From Bacteroidales bacterium (GTDB lineage Bacteria > Bacteroidota > Bacteroidia > Bacteroidales > P3): a DNA stretch of 64,000 bases. Of the stretch, positions 1 through 8,424 are shown piece after piece. The stretch lies in NCBI GenBank assembly GCA_024400545.1, contig JAKSMO010000002.1, positions 48,419 to 112,418 of the forward strand, read 5' to 3'. The notes under the pieces were generated by a model. It made no database searches, had not been told where the DNA came from, and worked only from the letters and a program-made list of their open reading frames with translations. The position numbers and the translations under genes are program-made. Each line of letters starts with the position of its first letter. Positions within the stretch are counted from its first letter, which is position 1.

Positions 1-72
1 CAAGATCCACGCGTCACCAACATCCTCCTTCCCATCCGCGACGGCCTCATGATTGTTCGAGTGGAAAGTTGA
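1..72 (+). CDS. C-terminal fragment of a SAM-dependent O-methyltransferase
   Basis: The window opens inside an open frame of 23 residues that ends with TGA at 70-72. The tail reads DPRVTNILLPIRDGLMIVRV. This matches the usual ending of small class I (caffeoyl-CoA O-methyltransferase type) enzymes, in which a PxRDGL segment forms the last strand of the Rossmann fold. The rest of the gene lies outside the window, so substrate and true length cannot be judged. The last three codons and the stop are made of the GTGGAAA heptad tract that follows, so the repeat has written the C-terminus. Family call by motif only. Confidence 0.6.
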   Translation, partial: QDPRVTNILLPIRDGLMIVRVES

Positions 73-200
73 AAGTGGAAAGTGGAAAGCTTTGCGAGTG
101 GAAAGTTTTTCGAGTGGAAAATTGAAAGTGGAAAGTGGAAAGTGGGCAGCAGCTCAATTCACAATTCACTATTCACAATTCACTAAAAGTAAAGTGGAAA
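58..200. repeat. Heptad repeat tract (GTGGAAA then AATTCAC types)
   Basis: Imperfect 7-bp-period units GTGGAAA/GTTGAAA are followed by AATTCAC/TATTCAC units. The tract starts within the stop region of the upstream O-methyltransferase. It has no coding potential. Confidence 0.85.
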
Positions 201-275
201 GTTAGGCGTCAGCCACTCTTTATTTTTTATTCTTAATTCATTAATTTATTCTACAATCTAAAATCTAAAATCAAC

Positions 276-309
276 AACTGTTACAACTGTTACAACTGTT
301 ACTGTTACC
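276..309. repeat. AACTGTTAC nonamer tandem repeat
   Basis: Three consecutive AACTGTTAC units are followed by TGTTACC. The same motif recurs at about 8130-8155, 10470-10490, 60195-60215 and 60300-60330, inside the longer interspersed element described below. Confidence 0.8.
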
Positions 310-326
310 TTGTTCACGCACCCGGA

Positions 327-416
327 ACTCTACAATCTACCCTCTACAATCTACCCTCTACCCTCTACCCTCTACCCTCTACAATCTACAATCTACAATC
401 TACCCTCTACAATCCA
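327..416. repeat. Heptad repeat tract (TCTACAA / TCTACCC type)
   Basis: About a dozen 7-bp units of TCTACNN lie between the converging ends of the flanking genes. On the minus strand the tract begins at the TAG stop of the fimbrillin-like lipoprotein, because TAG is also the start of the repeat unit. Confidence 0.85.
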
Positions 417-2305
417 TAGTTCAGCTCCGGACTTTGTAGTCCCTCATCGTCGGTGGTGGGATAAATCCATGAGAGGAGGCCGGTTGCCGCAGCGGCATAC
501 TCCTGCAGTACAGCACCCATATGGCGGTTCTGCTGACCTCCGATAAAATAGGTTGTGTATTGCGTCACATTCACCATGTTGCGCTGCTCCATCGTACCCT
601 CGGCACACAGCTTGTTGGGGAAGAAGCAGTTGACCAGACGGGTAGAGGAAGCCATCACCGCACAAATGTCGGCATAATGGGTAGTGCTGCCAAAGGGCTG
701 ACTGTTCTGCTTCACATAGCAGTTGGCCATCAATGCCGCACCCTGGGTCTGCCCCACCAAACAACCGGCATATGCCTCACCCACATTGCCTGTCACCAGG
801 CCGTAGCAGTTGCGCACCACGCCATTCTTCACATTGCCCGCAATGCCGCCTATGCGGTGCGACCCCTTGCCTGCCGTATGCTGAATACTCACATTATCCA
901 CACAGCAGTTCTGCACCACGCTGGGCGTTTGGTTGGGAGTTGATACCTCGCCGGCAATCAGTCCCACATAGGCTCCGTTGGTTACCGTCACCGTGCTGCA
1001 ACTAACCCTGCAGGCATCTATCACACCGCGGTCGCACTTGCCGCACACCACACCAACCACGCCCTGATCCGTAGCCGTGGTGCTCAGCGCCACATTTCCA
1101 TCCACAGTCAGGTTGCGGACCTCGGCTCCTTGGGTCATATAGCCAAAAATCCCCGCGCTGTAGTCTCCCACAATAGCGGCACCATCGCCAAAGGTGATCG
1201 TGTGACCTTGACCGTCAAAAATGCCCGTAAAGTTGTTGGCCGCGGTGCCTATGGGCCGCAAGGTGCTCGTCACCACCAGATCGGCTGTAAGCTGATAGTT
1301 GGCCATCGAGAAAGTGCCGCCCAACCCCACGGGGCTGTAGCCTTCGTCAATAAGTTTCTGCACCTGCACCAAGTCCTCCACCGACGCGATAGTGTAAGGA
1401 CTCTGCGTTGTGCCCAAGCCATCCACGGTCGAGGTGTGTTCGGGCGAGTTGAGGGCAATATCAATCGGCAGGATTCGATTGCGGGAAAAAGCGCCCGAGG
1501 CATTGGCCGACTGGGTTTGGGTAAATTTATAGTGCACTATGGCGTTGCCGCTCCTAGCCTCTTGCAAGTCGTAGGCATCCACCTGAATGGTGAACTTGTT
1601 GTTCGGATACTGGTCCGTGGGTGGTAGCACCACGTAAATAGAGGTAGTGCCCTGGGGCTCCAGATCTACCCCCTCGTCAAACTTCACAGTCACCTTGCGA
1701 TGCTCCTCGCCCGCGTTCTTGCTGCCGCAAAATTCCAGCTTGGGCGCTGTAGCCACGTTGGTGATGTTAAACATTCCGCAAAGGGGCGCATCCGAGTCGC
1801 TCACCGTAACCCCGCCTATGCGCACTGCCTTCGCAAAAGTATTGGTAACCTTCAGTTCCAGCACAATGCAGGCATTGCGAAACACCAACTGTGTCCCGCC
1901 ATTGCCCAGATAGGCCGCCATCACCAGGGGCAGATGCTGGGGCTGGTAGGTCTGCACGGCATCCAGCAGCACATGGGTGATAGACGAGGCCGATAGCTGG
2001 GTTTCGTATGTCCAAATCTTCATCGGATAAAAAGCCACATACTCGTCGGCGGCATACACATCCTTTATCGCACATTCATTGCCGTCCACCCTCAGGCCAT
2101 AACTCAGATTATTGATACACACGCTGTCGGCATCAGCCCAGCAGGCATAGTGGTCGGCATCAATATAGGCTTTGGCCCCATTGAGCGGACTGATATTGGC
2201 CAAGAGGGTCACATAGTCTTCGTCTTTGCCACACGAAGTCAGCACCCAGGTTAGTATCACGGCAGCCCATGCCATCTTGAATATCGAAGAGTAAAGTGTT
2301 TTCAT
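407..2305 (-). CDS. Fimbrillin/GLUG-type surface lipoprotein
   Basis: The 632-residue product has a lipoprotein signal peptide with lipobox LTSC (Cys25), so it should be anchored in the outer membrane. Residues 30-300 resemble the fimbrillin-like fold of Bacteroidales surface proteins. The C-terminal half carries GLUG-type repeats (for example IFDGQGHTI and GIFGYMT followed by VRNLTVDG), a beta-rich repeat found in adhesin-like surface proteins. The gene is the second of an apparent pair, since a small GFAGSG protein lies 45 bp upstream on the same strand; the same pairing occurs at 61-63 kb. A role in surface structure or adhesion is inferred from family membership. The stop codon lies at the edge of a TCTACNN heptad tract. 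Confidence 0.75.
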   Translation of the reverse strand: MKTLYSSIFKMAWAAVILTWVLTSCGKDEDYVTLLANISPLNGAKAYIDADHYACWADADSVCINNLSYGLRVDGNECAIKDVYAADEYVAFYPMKIWTYETQLSASSITHVLLDAVQTYQPQHLPLVMAAYLGNGGTQLVFRNACIVLELKVTNTFAKAVRIGGVTVSDSDAPLCGMFNITNVATAPKLEFCGSKNAGEEHRKVTVKFDEGVDLEPQGTTSIYVVLPPTDQYPNNKFTIQVDAYDLQEARSGNAIVHYKFTQTQSANASGAFSRNRILPIDIALNSPEHTSTVDGLGTTQSPYTIASVEDLVQVQKLIDEGYSPVGLGGTFSMANYQLTADLVVTSTLRPIGTAANNFTGIFDGQGHTITFGDGAAIVGDYSAGIFGYMTQGAEVRNLTVDGNVALSTTATDQGVVGVVCGKCDRGVIDACRVSCSTVTVTNGAYVGLIAGEVSTPNQTPSVVQNCCVDNVSIQHTAGKGSHRIGGIAGNVKNGVVRNCYGLVTGNVGEAYAGCLVGQTQGAALMANCYVKQNSQPFGSTTHYADICAVMASSTRLVNCFFPNKLCAEGTMEQRNMVNVTQYTTYFIGGQQNRHMGAVLQEYAAAATGLLSWIYPTTDDEGLQSPELNYGL

Positions 2306-2350
2306 AGTATGTGTTTAGTTGACTTCCAAAGGTTACTCACAAAAAAATTG

Positions 2351-2545
2351 TCAATCGCCGAAAAAAGAGCCGTTGTCGCTATAGCCATAGTCAAACTGCT
2401 GATTGCGAAAATAGCCGTCGCTCTGACTCGAAGCGGTGAAATTAAAATCCAAAACTGATTTTGACAAACCAGAACCAGCAAAACCCGTCTCAATCAGGAA
2501 AGAGGTGGCTACAATGTGCGGAGGGAGATAAGTCTTCTTTTCCAT
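2351..2545 (-). CDS. Small GFAGSG-motif protein, unknown function
   Basis: The 64-residue protein starts MEKKTYLPPHIV and carries IETGFAGSG near residues 18-26, followed by a polar Asp/Asn/Gln/Ser-rich tail. It has no convincing signal peptide. The protein at 62869-63066 shares the layout (basic N-terminus, a short beta-prone segment, then VEQGFAGSG at the same distance) and also sits directly upstream of a fimbrillin-like lipoprotein. Small proteins of this kind ahead of lipoprotein genes are known to me from Bacteroidales genomes, but I know no function for them. The gene is probably co-transcribed with the lipoprotein gene 45 bp downstream. Confidence 0.65.
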   Translation of the reverse strand: MEKKTYLPPHIVATSFLIETGFAGSGLSKSVLDFNFTASSQSDGYFRNQQFDYGYSDNGSFFGD

Positions 2546-2565
2546 AGGTGTGCAAGTTTTAAGGG

Positions 2566-5490
2566 TTAATAAATCATGATTTTTTCGGCGTTATGGCCAC
2601 CCACCTTTACCAGGTAGATGCCTTGGGCCACCGACACCACCAGCGGCGATGACGACCGGCAGGTGCCACGATAAACGCAACGACCCAACATATCAAACAC
2701 CCGCACAGGCTGCGTCTCGGCCGAGAGGATTGATAGCGCATTGTTGCAAGTGGTGATATGGTAATTCTGCTTAGTATCTTTGGGTTGGAATATGGCGGTA
2801 AGACTTATGTCTTCAACCACAGTCATATAGCGCGGATTGTTGGTATTGCCGTCGCTCCACTCCACAAATTGGCATCCTGCCACAGGGGTGGCGGTAAAGA
2901 GCGCCGTGGCCATAAAGGGGAAATACTGCTGGCCGCCAAGGGTCCAGCCTTCGTCGCCCTCCACTTTAGCGGTGCCCAATGCGGGGGCTGAGCTGCCCAC
3001 TGTCACCCGCAGTCCTATGGGTGCGAAAGTAGCCCCCAGGGTGCTGTTGGCTGCCAGCGTAATGGTTCGCACGGCATGGGTGTCGCCATCGCTCCACCCA
3101 CCAAAAGCATAGCCCACCAGCGGCAGTGCCTGTATCAGTACCGACGAGCCCCGCTCGTAGGTGCCCTCGCCCACCACACAGCCCAGCTCGGCACTGTTGG
3201 TGGCCAAATTCAGCACCACGGGGTCGGTATAATGGCGTGGCGTTTGGGTGAATACCTCCACCATGCGCCAGTCGCTCACCACCTGCCCCTCGGGGCCGTA
3301 GGCGGCCTGCACGTATATATAGTAGTTCGTCTGAGCCAAGAGGTTGTCCAGCGCCACGCTGTTGGCCTGCGCCTCGGCATCGGCACTGTTATCCACCACC
3401 ACAACGGGCAGATTGTCGGGCTGCGGACAGGTGCCGTAGGCCACATTATAGTGGTGCACCCTGGCGGCGTTGGAGTCGGCCATCGTCCAGCTCACAGTGG
3501 CATGGTTGTCGCCCTCATCCTCCACCGTTACCGAACTCACGGCATAGGGTGTCACTGCGGCAAACATACCCTTTATCATCCATTCCACACAATATCCCGG
3601 ATTGGAGTTGTTGGCATAGGTGTTCCACGCATTGCTCACCTTGCGCCACGATCCATTGGTGCTTCCGCCGTAGCGCGAAAGGGGTATCGAGAAGTTGCCA
3701 TTGCGGTTCACATGCTCTACCACTATCCACAGCGGCAATGCCGTAGGCAGCGACGAACGTAGCAAGGGCGTGCTCAATGGGATGCTGATCCACAGGTTAT
3801 ACTGGCTGCTACTCGTAACACGGGTGGTTGCCGTGCGCAACAGGGTCGATGTCAGGGCCATATCCGTGGCGTTGGCATTGGCCAGGTCGGGGCGTAAGCC
3901 AGCATACACTTTAATGGTATAAAGTCCTGTGTCGCGAACCATCAACTGCACCCCCTGCAGGGCGTCGGCATTGTCCCAGCAGTTGGCTGCCAACTTTATG
4001 CCATAGGCCTGGGGGGCCGAAGTCAAGGCGCCCCAAGGCTTGGTGGCGCAATAGCCCTGCTCGGCGCCAGTCACGGGGCGGAAATAGGCATAGTAGGTCT
4101 GGTTGCCGCCCGTGGCGGTAAACTGGCGGGGGTTGAGGGTGGAGCCGTCGCTCCAATGGTCAAACCTATAGCCCTCGTTGGCTATGGCCAGCAGTTTTAC
4201 TTTATTGGTCGAAAAATTGGCATATACGCCCGATCCCGTGGCATAGCCTCTGTCGGGCTGGGCCGAAGCCACGGTGATGGTGGTAGAGCCCGTCTCGTCA
4301 ACATTCAGGTCCGAGGGCTGCGCGCCCACCACGGCCTGGCACTCACGGTTGAGCGAGGGCATGGGCGAAGGATTAAGGTAGCCTATCTCAAAATATCCGT
4401 CCAACGAACCGCTCCAGCCCCAGTTAAAGTGGAAACGGAGCTGACTGTCGTAGCCGTCGCAAATAAAGGAATGGCCGCTGCTGCCGTCGGGGGTGCGTCC
4501 GGTATAAAGTATTGGGCGGAGGCACTCTATCTCGTGGCGGATGGCATTCTTCCACTCATAATCGGTCATATCGTTCTTTTCAATATGGGTGATGGTGTTC
4601 TGAAAACGGAAGTATTTCACCAAGGCGCTCTCCAGGCTGTAGTTGCTCTCGGCATAGTCGCTGCAGGTATGGGCCGAGCTGGCCGACGACGAGAACTGCA
4701 TGTGCACCGCCACAGCCACATGATACACCAGCTGCGCCACGGCATCTTTCTGCACCTGTGTCGAGCTGCCCATCACTCTGTTCGGCATATTGTCCCAGTC
4801 GTATTGGGTGTTGCCAAAATCGGCCGTAAGGGTCACTGCCGAGCGCAGATAGGTGGCTGTAGGTGCATAGCTCTCGCTGCCTCTACCCGTGGTGGGGTGG
4901 TTCCAATACTTGAGCAGCTGGGCGCCTGCCGTGGCCACACATCCTGCCAAGGTCTTGCTCGATCCCGTTCGCTGGGTGGGGAACAAGGCGTTATAATACG
5001 GACTCTGATCCCATTTGGTAGTAATCAGCGGACCTATCGTCGTAAGCGGCTGTCCGGCCTTGGTGTCTTCGGGGTTGAGCCACCGGCTCCACTCCCCTTC
5101 CACCTCGGCACCGCTATGGTTCAGTTCCACATGCTGTTCTATCTCCTCCTCATAACCCTCAAGCCACCATCTCACCTGCGGAGGCAGTGCTTTCATCTCC
5201 ACCGGACTATCTGCCGAATAGCCCAGAATGGGAGTCACGCAATCGTCGGCACTCACCATCACAAAGCCGTGGTCGTCCGCACCGCAGAAAATATAAAAAC
5301 GAGTCCAGCCATTAGCCTCACCCACCTCTTTGAGCCACCCCTCAGCCGACAGCTTAATCTGCAAATGATTGTAGTTGATAAAGCCCAGAGCCACCCGGTG
5401 CGCCAGCTCCTTATCTACGGGTTTCGCTATGGCCGACCCAAACATCAGCCACACCATTGAAGCGAAGACAATTATGGCTTTTGTGTTCAT
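2566..5490 (-). CDS. Secreted C10-family (streptopain-like) cysteine protease with T9SS sorting domain
   Basis: From the ATG at 5490 the product has 974 residues and a signal peptide (about 1-22). A longer upstream start would add 31 residues before this signal peptide, so I reject it. A Spi-type propeptide (about 25-140) is followed by a peptidase C10 domain with the nucleophile in LAGCVATAG (Cys184), the histidine in SSGHSFICDGY (His340) and the structural Trp motif FNWGWSG (355-361). Divergent InlB/bacterial-repeat modules follow (GYRFDHWSDGS, GYAFGGWSDGD, CQFVEWSDGN), with a fibronectin III-like section in the middle. The last 70 or so residues are a type A T9SS sorting domain ending in EKIMIY. 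Export to the cell surface by the type IX system and proteolysis of extracellular proteins are inferred from the domains. A promoter lies at 5541-5548. Confidence 0.88.
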   Translation of the reverse strand: MNTKAIIVFASMVWLMFGSAIAKPVDKELAHRVALGFINYNHLQIKLSAEGWLKEVGEANGWTRFYIFCGADDHGFVMVSADDCVTPILGYSADSPVEMKALPPQVRWWLEGYEEEIEQHVELNHSGAEVEGEWSRWLNPEDTKAGQPLTTIGPLITTKWDQSPYYNALFPTQRTGSSKTLAGCVATAGAQLLKYWNHPTTGRGSESYAPTATYLRSAVTLTADFGNTQYDWDNMPNRVMGSSTQVQKDAVAQLVYHVAVAVHMQFSSSASSAHTCSDYAESNYSLESALVKYFRFQNTITHIEKNDMTDYEWKNAIRHEIECLRPILYTGRTPDGSSGHSFICDGYDSQLRFHFNWGWSGSLDGYFEIGYLNPSPMPSLNRECQAVVGAQPSDLNVDETGSTTITVASAQPDRGYATGSGVYANFSTNKVKLLAIANEGYRFDHWSDGSTLNPRQFTATGGNQTYYAYFRPVTGAEQGYCATKPWGALTSAPQAYGIKLAANCWDNADALQGVQLMVRDTGLYTIKVYAGLRPDLANANATDMALTSTLLRTATTRVTSSSQYNLWISIPLSTPLLRSSLPTALPLWIVVEHVNRNGNFSIPLSRYGGSTNGSWRKVSNAWNTYANNSNPGYCVEWMIKGMFAAVTPYAVSSVTVEDEGDNHATVSWTMADSNAARVHHYNVAYGTCPQPDNLPVVVVDNSADAEAQANSVALDNLLAQTNYYIYVQAAYGPEGQVVSDWRMVEVFTQTPRHYTDPVVLNLATNSAELGCVVGEGTYERGSSVLIQALPLVGYAFGGWSDGDTHAVRTITLAANSTLGATFAPIGLRVTVGSSAPALGTAKVEGDEGWTLGGQQYFPFMATALFTATPVAGCQFVEWSDGNTNNPRYMTVVEDISLTAIFQPKDTKQNYHITTCNNALSILSAETQPVRVFDMLGRCVYRGTCRSSSPLVVSVAQGIYLVKVGGHNAEKIMIY

Positions 5491-5540
5491 AGTTTTGAAT
5501 ATTAAAGGGTTATGTATAAAATAGTTGTTAGTTACGTTTG

Positions 5541-5548
5541 CAAAGATA
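5541..5548 (-). promoter_or_regulatory. Bacteroidota -7 promoter box
   Basis: The minus strand reads TATCTTTG, matching TAnnTTTG, about 50 bp upstream of the C10 protease start. Confidence 0.75.
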
Positions 5549-5648
5549 CAACTTTTTTTGAAAAAATTAATATTTTTTTCCAAATTTTAACAAATTTTTT
5601 TGAATAATTTAAATAACGAACGTTATTTTTGTTAAAAGGATTAACTAA

Positions 5649-6140
5649 AATGTAGAGTGTAGATTGTAGATTGTAGAGTGTAGTGAATTAATTAATGAAA
5701 AATAAAAAATAAAGAGTGTATTGATTGTAGAGTGTAGATTGTAGAGTGTAGAGTTCCGGGTGCGGCAGCTAACTTTCAACTTTCCACTTTCCACTTTCCA
5801 CTTTCAACTTTCCACTCGCAAAGCTTTCCACTTTACTTTAGTGAATTGTGAATAGTGAAAAGATTGTAGATTGTAGAATGTAGAGTGTAGAGTGGGCTGC
5901 CGCACCCGGCCACTTTCAATTTTCCACTTGTACCGTGTCTTCCAGCCTTGCACCGCAAGGCCATTTCTGCGCGTTTTCACCACTCGCGATAAAACCCGAC
6001 AACAAAAATTTTCCGTTAAATTCGTGTTTTCTGTAGTGAATAAAAGATTGTAGAATGTAGATTGTAGAGTGGGCTGCCGCACCCGGAACTCTACATTCTA
6101 CACTCTACACTCTACATTCTACACTCTACACTCTACATTC
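5649..6140. repeat. Composite heptad-repeat region between two minus-strand genes
   Basis: TAGAGTG/TAGATTG tracts, GTGGAAA-type tracts (here read as TTTCCAC) and short AATTCAC units alternate. They are joined three times by a connector equal or close to GCTGCCGCACCCGG (about 5759-5770, 5897-5910, 6071-6084). Within it, 5911-6043 is an inverted, diverged copy of the 148-bp repeat that brackets the restriction-modification genes (shared CACTACAGAAAACACGAA). The open frames here are repeat artefacts, and no gene is seen between 5584 and 6145. Confidence 0.85.
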
Positions 6141-6145
6141 CGCAA

Positions 6146-7024
6146 CTACGCAGTAGGAGCTGCGGTGTTGGGGTCATCCGGGGTGAGGAACTGGTCGCCG
6201 GTGAGGCCGCCGTAGCTCTTCACTGCCTTGTCGAGGGCGGCACGGGTCTGATAGGTGGACAGGATGCTGTTGTTCACTACCAGGCGCTGGGTGCTCACCT
6301 TGGTGCCAGACGAGGTCTTGCGGCTGTGCACATAGCAGATGCCGCCGCTCACGGGGGCGCTGTTGCCCAACTTCTCGTCCACACTGGTGGCATAAGTGAG
6401 GGGAATGTGGCTCTTCAGCAAGTCCTCCTCGTCCTCCACGCTCAGAGTCACCTCGTAGGCCTTGGTGCGCACGAAGGGCACGTGGCTGTCGGAGTTCACC
6501 ATCTGCTGCATCACATACACCGAGATCTGGTCGCCGTAGGCGTAGCCCTCGTTGTTCTGCACCACGGTGCGGCTGAAGTCGGCCACGGTAGTGTCGCCGT
6601 CGATAGTCATGTCGCCCAACATAATGTCGGTAGTCACCTTGCCGGGAGTCTCGCTGTCGTGCTCAATGGTGGGCATCGATCCGCGGGTAATCTGATAGGC
6701 TGCCACCACGGCGCCGTTGGCGCGGGCCTCGGTCTTGGTCAGATACACGGGCATGAGGGTGAAGTTGGCCGACATGAACTCGTTGAAGTCGCTCACCTTG
6801 GGGCTCTTGCCCTCGAAGCTGGGGTGCAGAGTGCCCTCAAACGAGCGGAACACATTCACCAGATTGCCCCACTGCACACGACGCTGCATCACAGCCATAG
6901 TGCGTTTTGCCGAAGATTTCTTAGCCACCTTCTGTTTAGCCACGGTCTCGCCGCCGCGCTGGTAGAAGGTCCATCCGCCTGCCGAGCCGCGGAGCTGAGT
7001 GTTGATTCCAGTTAAAATTGCCAT
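6146..7024 (-). CDS. DUF6266-like conserved Bacteroidota protein
   Basis: The 292-residue protein begins MAILTGINTQLRGSAGGWTF and continues with a basic stretch and an MQRRVQWGNLVNVF segment. This resembles the N-terminus of the DUF6266 family as I remember it: soluble proteins of unknown function common in Bacteroidota, often present in several copies per genome. No signal peptide, membrane segment or catalytic motif is visible. It has its own promoter (7165-7172) and a leader of about 140 nt. The TAG stop sits at the edge of a heptad tract. The family assignment is from memory of the N-terminal pattern; function unknown. Confidence 0.7.
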   Translation of the reverse strand: MAILTGINTQLRGSAGGWTFYQRGGETVAKQKVAKKSSAKRTMAVMQRRVQWGNLVNVFRSFEGTLHPSFEGKSPKVSDFNEFMSANFTLMPVYLTKTEARANGAVVAAYQITRGSMPTIEHDSETPGKVTTDIMLGDMTIDGDTTVADFSRTVVQNNEGYAYGDQISVYVMQQMVNSDSHVPFVRTKAYEVTLSVEDEEDLLKSHIPLTYATSVDEKLGNSAPVSGGICYVHSRKTSSGTKVSTQRLVVNNSILSTYQTRAALDKAVKSYGGLTGDQFLTPDDPNTAAPTA

Positions 7025-7164
7025 AATCTAAGTAATTGAAGGTTAATAATAAAAGATAGTTAGACTTCGAGTTTTACTGTGCGATTTAAGCTTTTTTTAA
7101 CCTTTATCTACAAGCGCTTAGTAGTTTGTTTGAAGAGCGGTACTCGTTCCCGTTTTTTCAATTG

Positions 7165-7172
7165 CAAAGATA
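7165..7172 (-). promoter_or_regulatory. Bacteroidota -7 promoter box
   Basis: The minus strand reads TATCTTTG followed by CAAT. It lies 141 bp upstream of the DUF6266-like gene, implying a leader of about 135 nt. Confidence 0.7.
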
Positions 7173-7327
7173 CGAAAAATATCCGACATAATGGCACATT
7201 AATTCAAGTTTTAACATTTCAAGTGGACAAAATGGCAAATATTTAACATTTCGCCTCCATCCCGTTAGCGCAAATCCCCGCATCATATCCCCAACCTCCG
7301 GTTGTTTTATCTTAGTTTTTAAACGCA

Positions 7328-7460
7328 AATCGCCGTAAATATCCGTAAATCTTTGAAAAATAATATCTTCGCTAATTCGTGTCAATTCGTGATGATTCGT
7401 GTTCTGAAAATTTATAACGAAAATCACCGTAAATATCCGTAAATCTTTGAAAATTATAAA
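7328..7460. repeat. Pair of ~35-bp direct repeats (CCGTAAATATCCGTAAATC)
   Basis: Near-identical segments occur at 7328-7365 and 7422-7460, each built from two CCGTAAAT units followed by CTTTGAAAAnT. Between them are copies of an AATTCGTG motif. No coding frame of note. Confidence 0.7.
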
Positions 7461-7610
7461 ATTAATATTCTCGAAAGATTTTCGACGATTCGCGGAGATT
7501 CACGTTCAGCGAAGCGTAAAAAATCACTCGACAATCTCCCCATAACAAGCAAAGAAACCAACCCCTTACACCCTCCGAGCGAAGGTAATATGGAGGAAAT
7601 ACGGAGATAA

Positions 7611-7905
7611 TTAAGAGTTAAGAGTTAAGAGTTGGCTGGCGCGGCCAAATCAACAAACCTCAAATCAACAGATCAACAATCAATTCACTATTCACTGAGC
7701 TGAGGGTAGCTCTGCGTCTGGAAGACGCCACCTAAGTAACCACGTACATGCGATAGCGTGTGCGGGGCTTGAGGCCGACTCCCCTCCCGCCAGCGTCTGG
7801 AAGACGCCACCTGATAAGTGCAGAATTGAATTGATAATTAAGAGTTAAGAATTATGAGTTGGCTGGCGCGTCAGCTCACTCAATTCACTAATTCGGGATA
7901 AAACC
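7611..7905. repeat. Mixed intergenic repeats: AGAGTTA heptads and a duplicated GCGTCT hairpin
   Basis: Units of TTAAGAG/AGAGTTA with 7-bp period lie at 7612-7634, with a shorter set near 7837-7860. The hairpin GCGTCT-GGA-AGACGC plus CACCT occurs twice, at 7714-7734 and 7793-7812. AATTCAC-type units lie near 7680-7696 and 7880-7890. No gene is supported between 7025 and 8424. Confidence 0.7.
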
Positions 7906-8009
7906 CACCGCGTCAGCCTCCACTCATCACCGATCACTGACTACTGATTGGTTATTATAATATCTAAATTATTAACTATCAGTCCATAATCATCAATTGT
8001 TAATTAATT

Positions 8010-8285
8010 TTAACTAACAGAAGTAACAGATAACAGTTGATTGAAAAAAAATCCGAACAGAATTTTATATAATATAATCTATAGATTATATTATATAAAG
8101 TATAACTCCCCCTTATTTTCGACTTCAAATAACTGTTACAACTGTTACTGTTACCACCGCACCCGCTGCCATGCTGATAACTCGGCTTGCGGGTTGTGCT
8201 TAATGTATGTTACGGTCGAAAGGGTTGCGCTGCTCAGAGAAACCGAATCGCACAAAGGGCTGTCCGGCAATAGCGTTACCAAATT
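8010..8285 (+). repeat. Degenerate interspersed element, copy A (AT palindrome plus AACTGTTAC units)
   Basis: The element contains AACAGATAACAGTTGATTG, a long AT-only palindrome at about 8069-8098, the motif TTTCGACTTCAAATAACTG, two AACTGTTAC-type units, then a GC-rich part ending CAATAGCGTTACC. The reverse complement of about 60040-60340 contains the same blocks in the same order. The part CCATGCTGATAACTCGG (8167-8183) recurs at 10380. No protein frame is conserved, so it is probably a non-coding or miniature mobile element. Confidence 0.65.
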
Positions 8286-8328
8286 AAAAAAAATAATCTA
8301 AAAATATAAAAATATCAATTATTTGTCG

Positions 8329-8336
8329 TATCTTTG
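8329..8336 (+). promoter_or_regulatory. Bacteroidota -7 promoter box
   Basis: TATCTTTGCAAG is preceded by TATTTGTCG, 88 bp before the ATPase gene start. It is the likely promoter of the two-gene ATPase unit. Confidence 0.75.
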
Positions 8337-8424
8337 CAAGAAATTTCAAGGTTGAAAACGATTGAAGTTGACAAAGAGTTCCACTCACACCCAATAGTAT
8401 TTTTAACCTCAACAACCCAATGAA

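Noticed and set aside
58-416. Heptad tracts as a CRISPR array
   Set aside because: The period is 7 bp with no unique spacers, and no cas genes were recognised in the window.
310-546. Plus-strand ORF beginning in the TCTACNN repeats
   Set aside because: Its sequence is a translation of the heptad tract (repeating YNLPST) followed by antisense of the fimbrillin lipoprotein gene.
2566-5583. Longer start for the C10 protease
   Set aside because: The extra 31 residues lie before the signal peptide and across the promoter box at 5541-5548.
5804-6082. 92-aa minus-strand ORF between the protease and DUF6266-like genes
   Set aside because: It consists of translated heptad repeats and the 148-bp repeat family; the same peptide fragments appear at the other repeat tracts.
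6326-7015. Long plus-strand frame opposite the DUF6266-like gene, histidine-rich
   Set aside because: It is the antisense shadow of a GC-rich gene with a convincing protein and promoter on the other strand.
8041-8301. 86-aa ORF inside the interspersed element
   Set aside because: The frame is not preserved in the other copy of the element and most of it is the AT palindrome.
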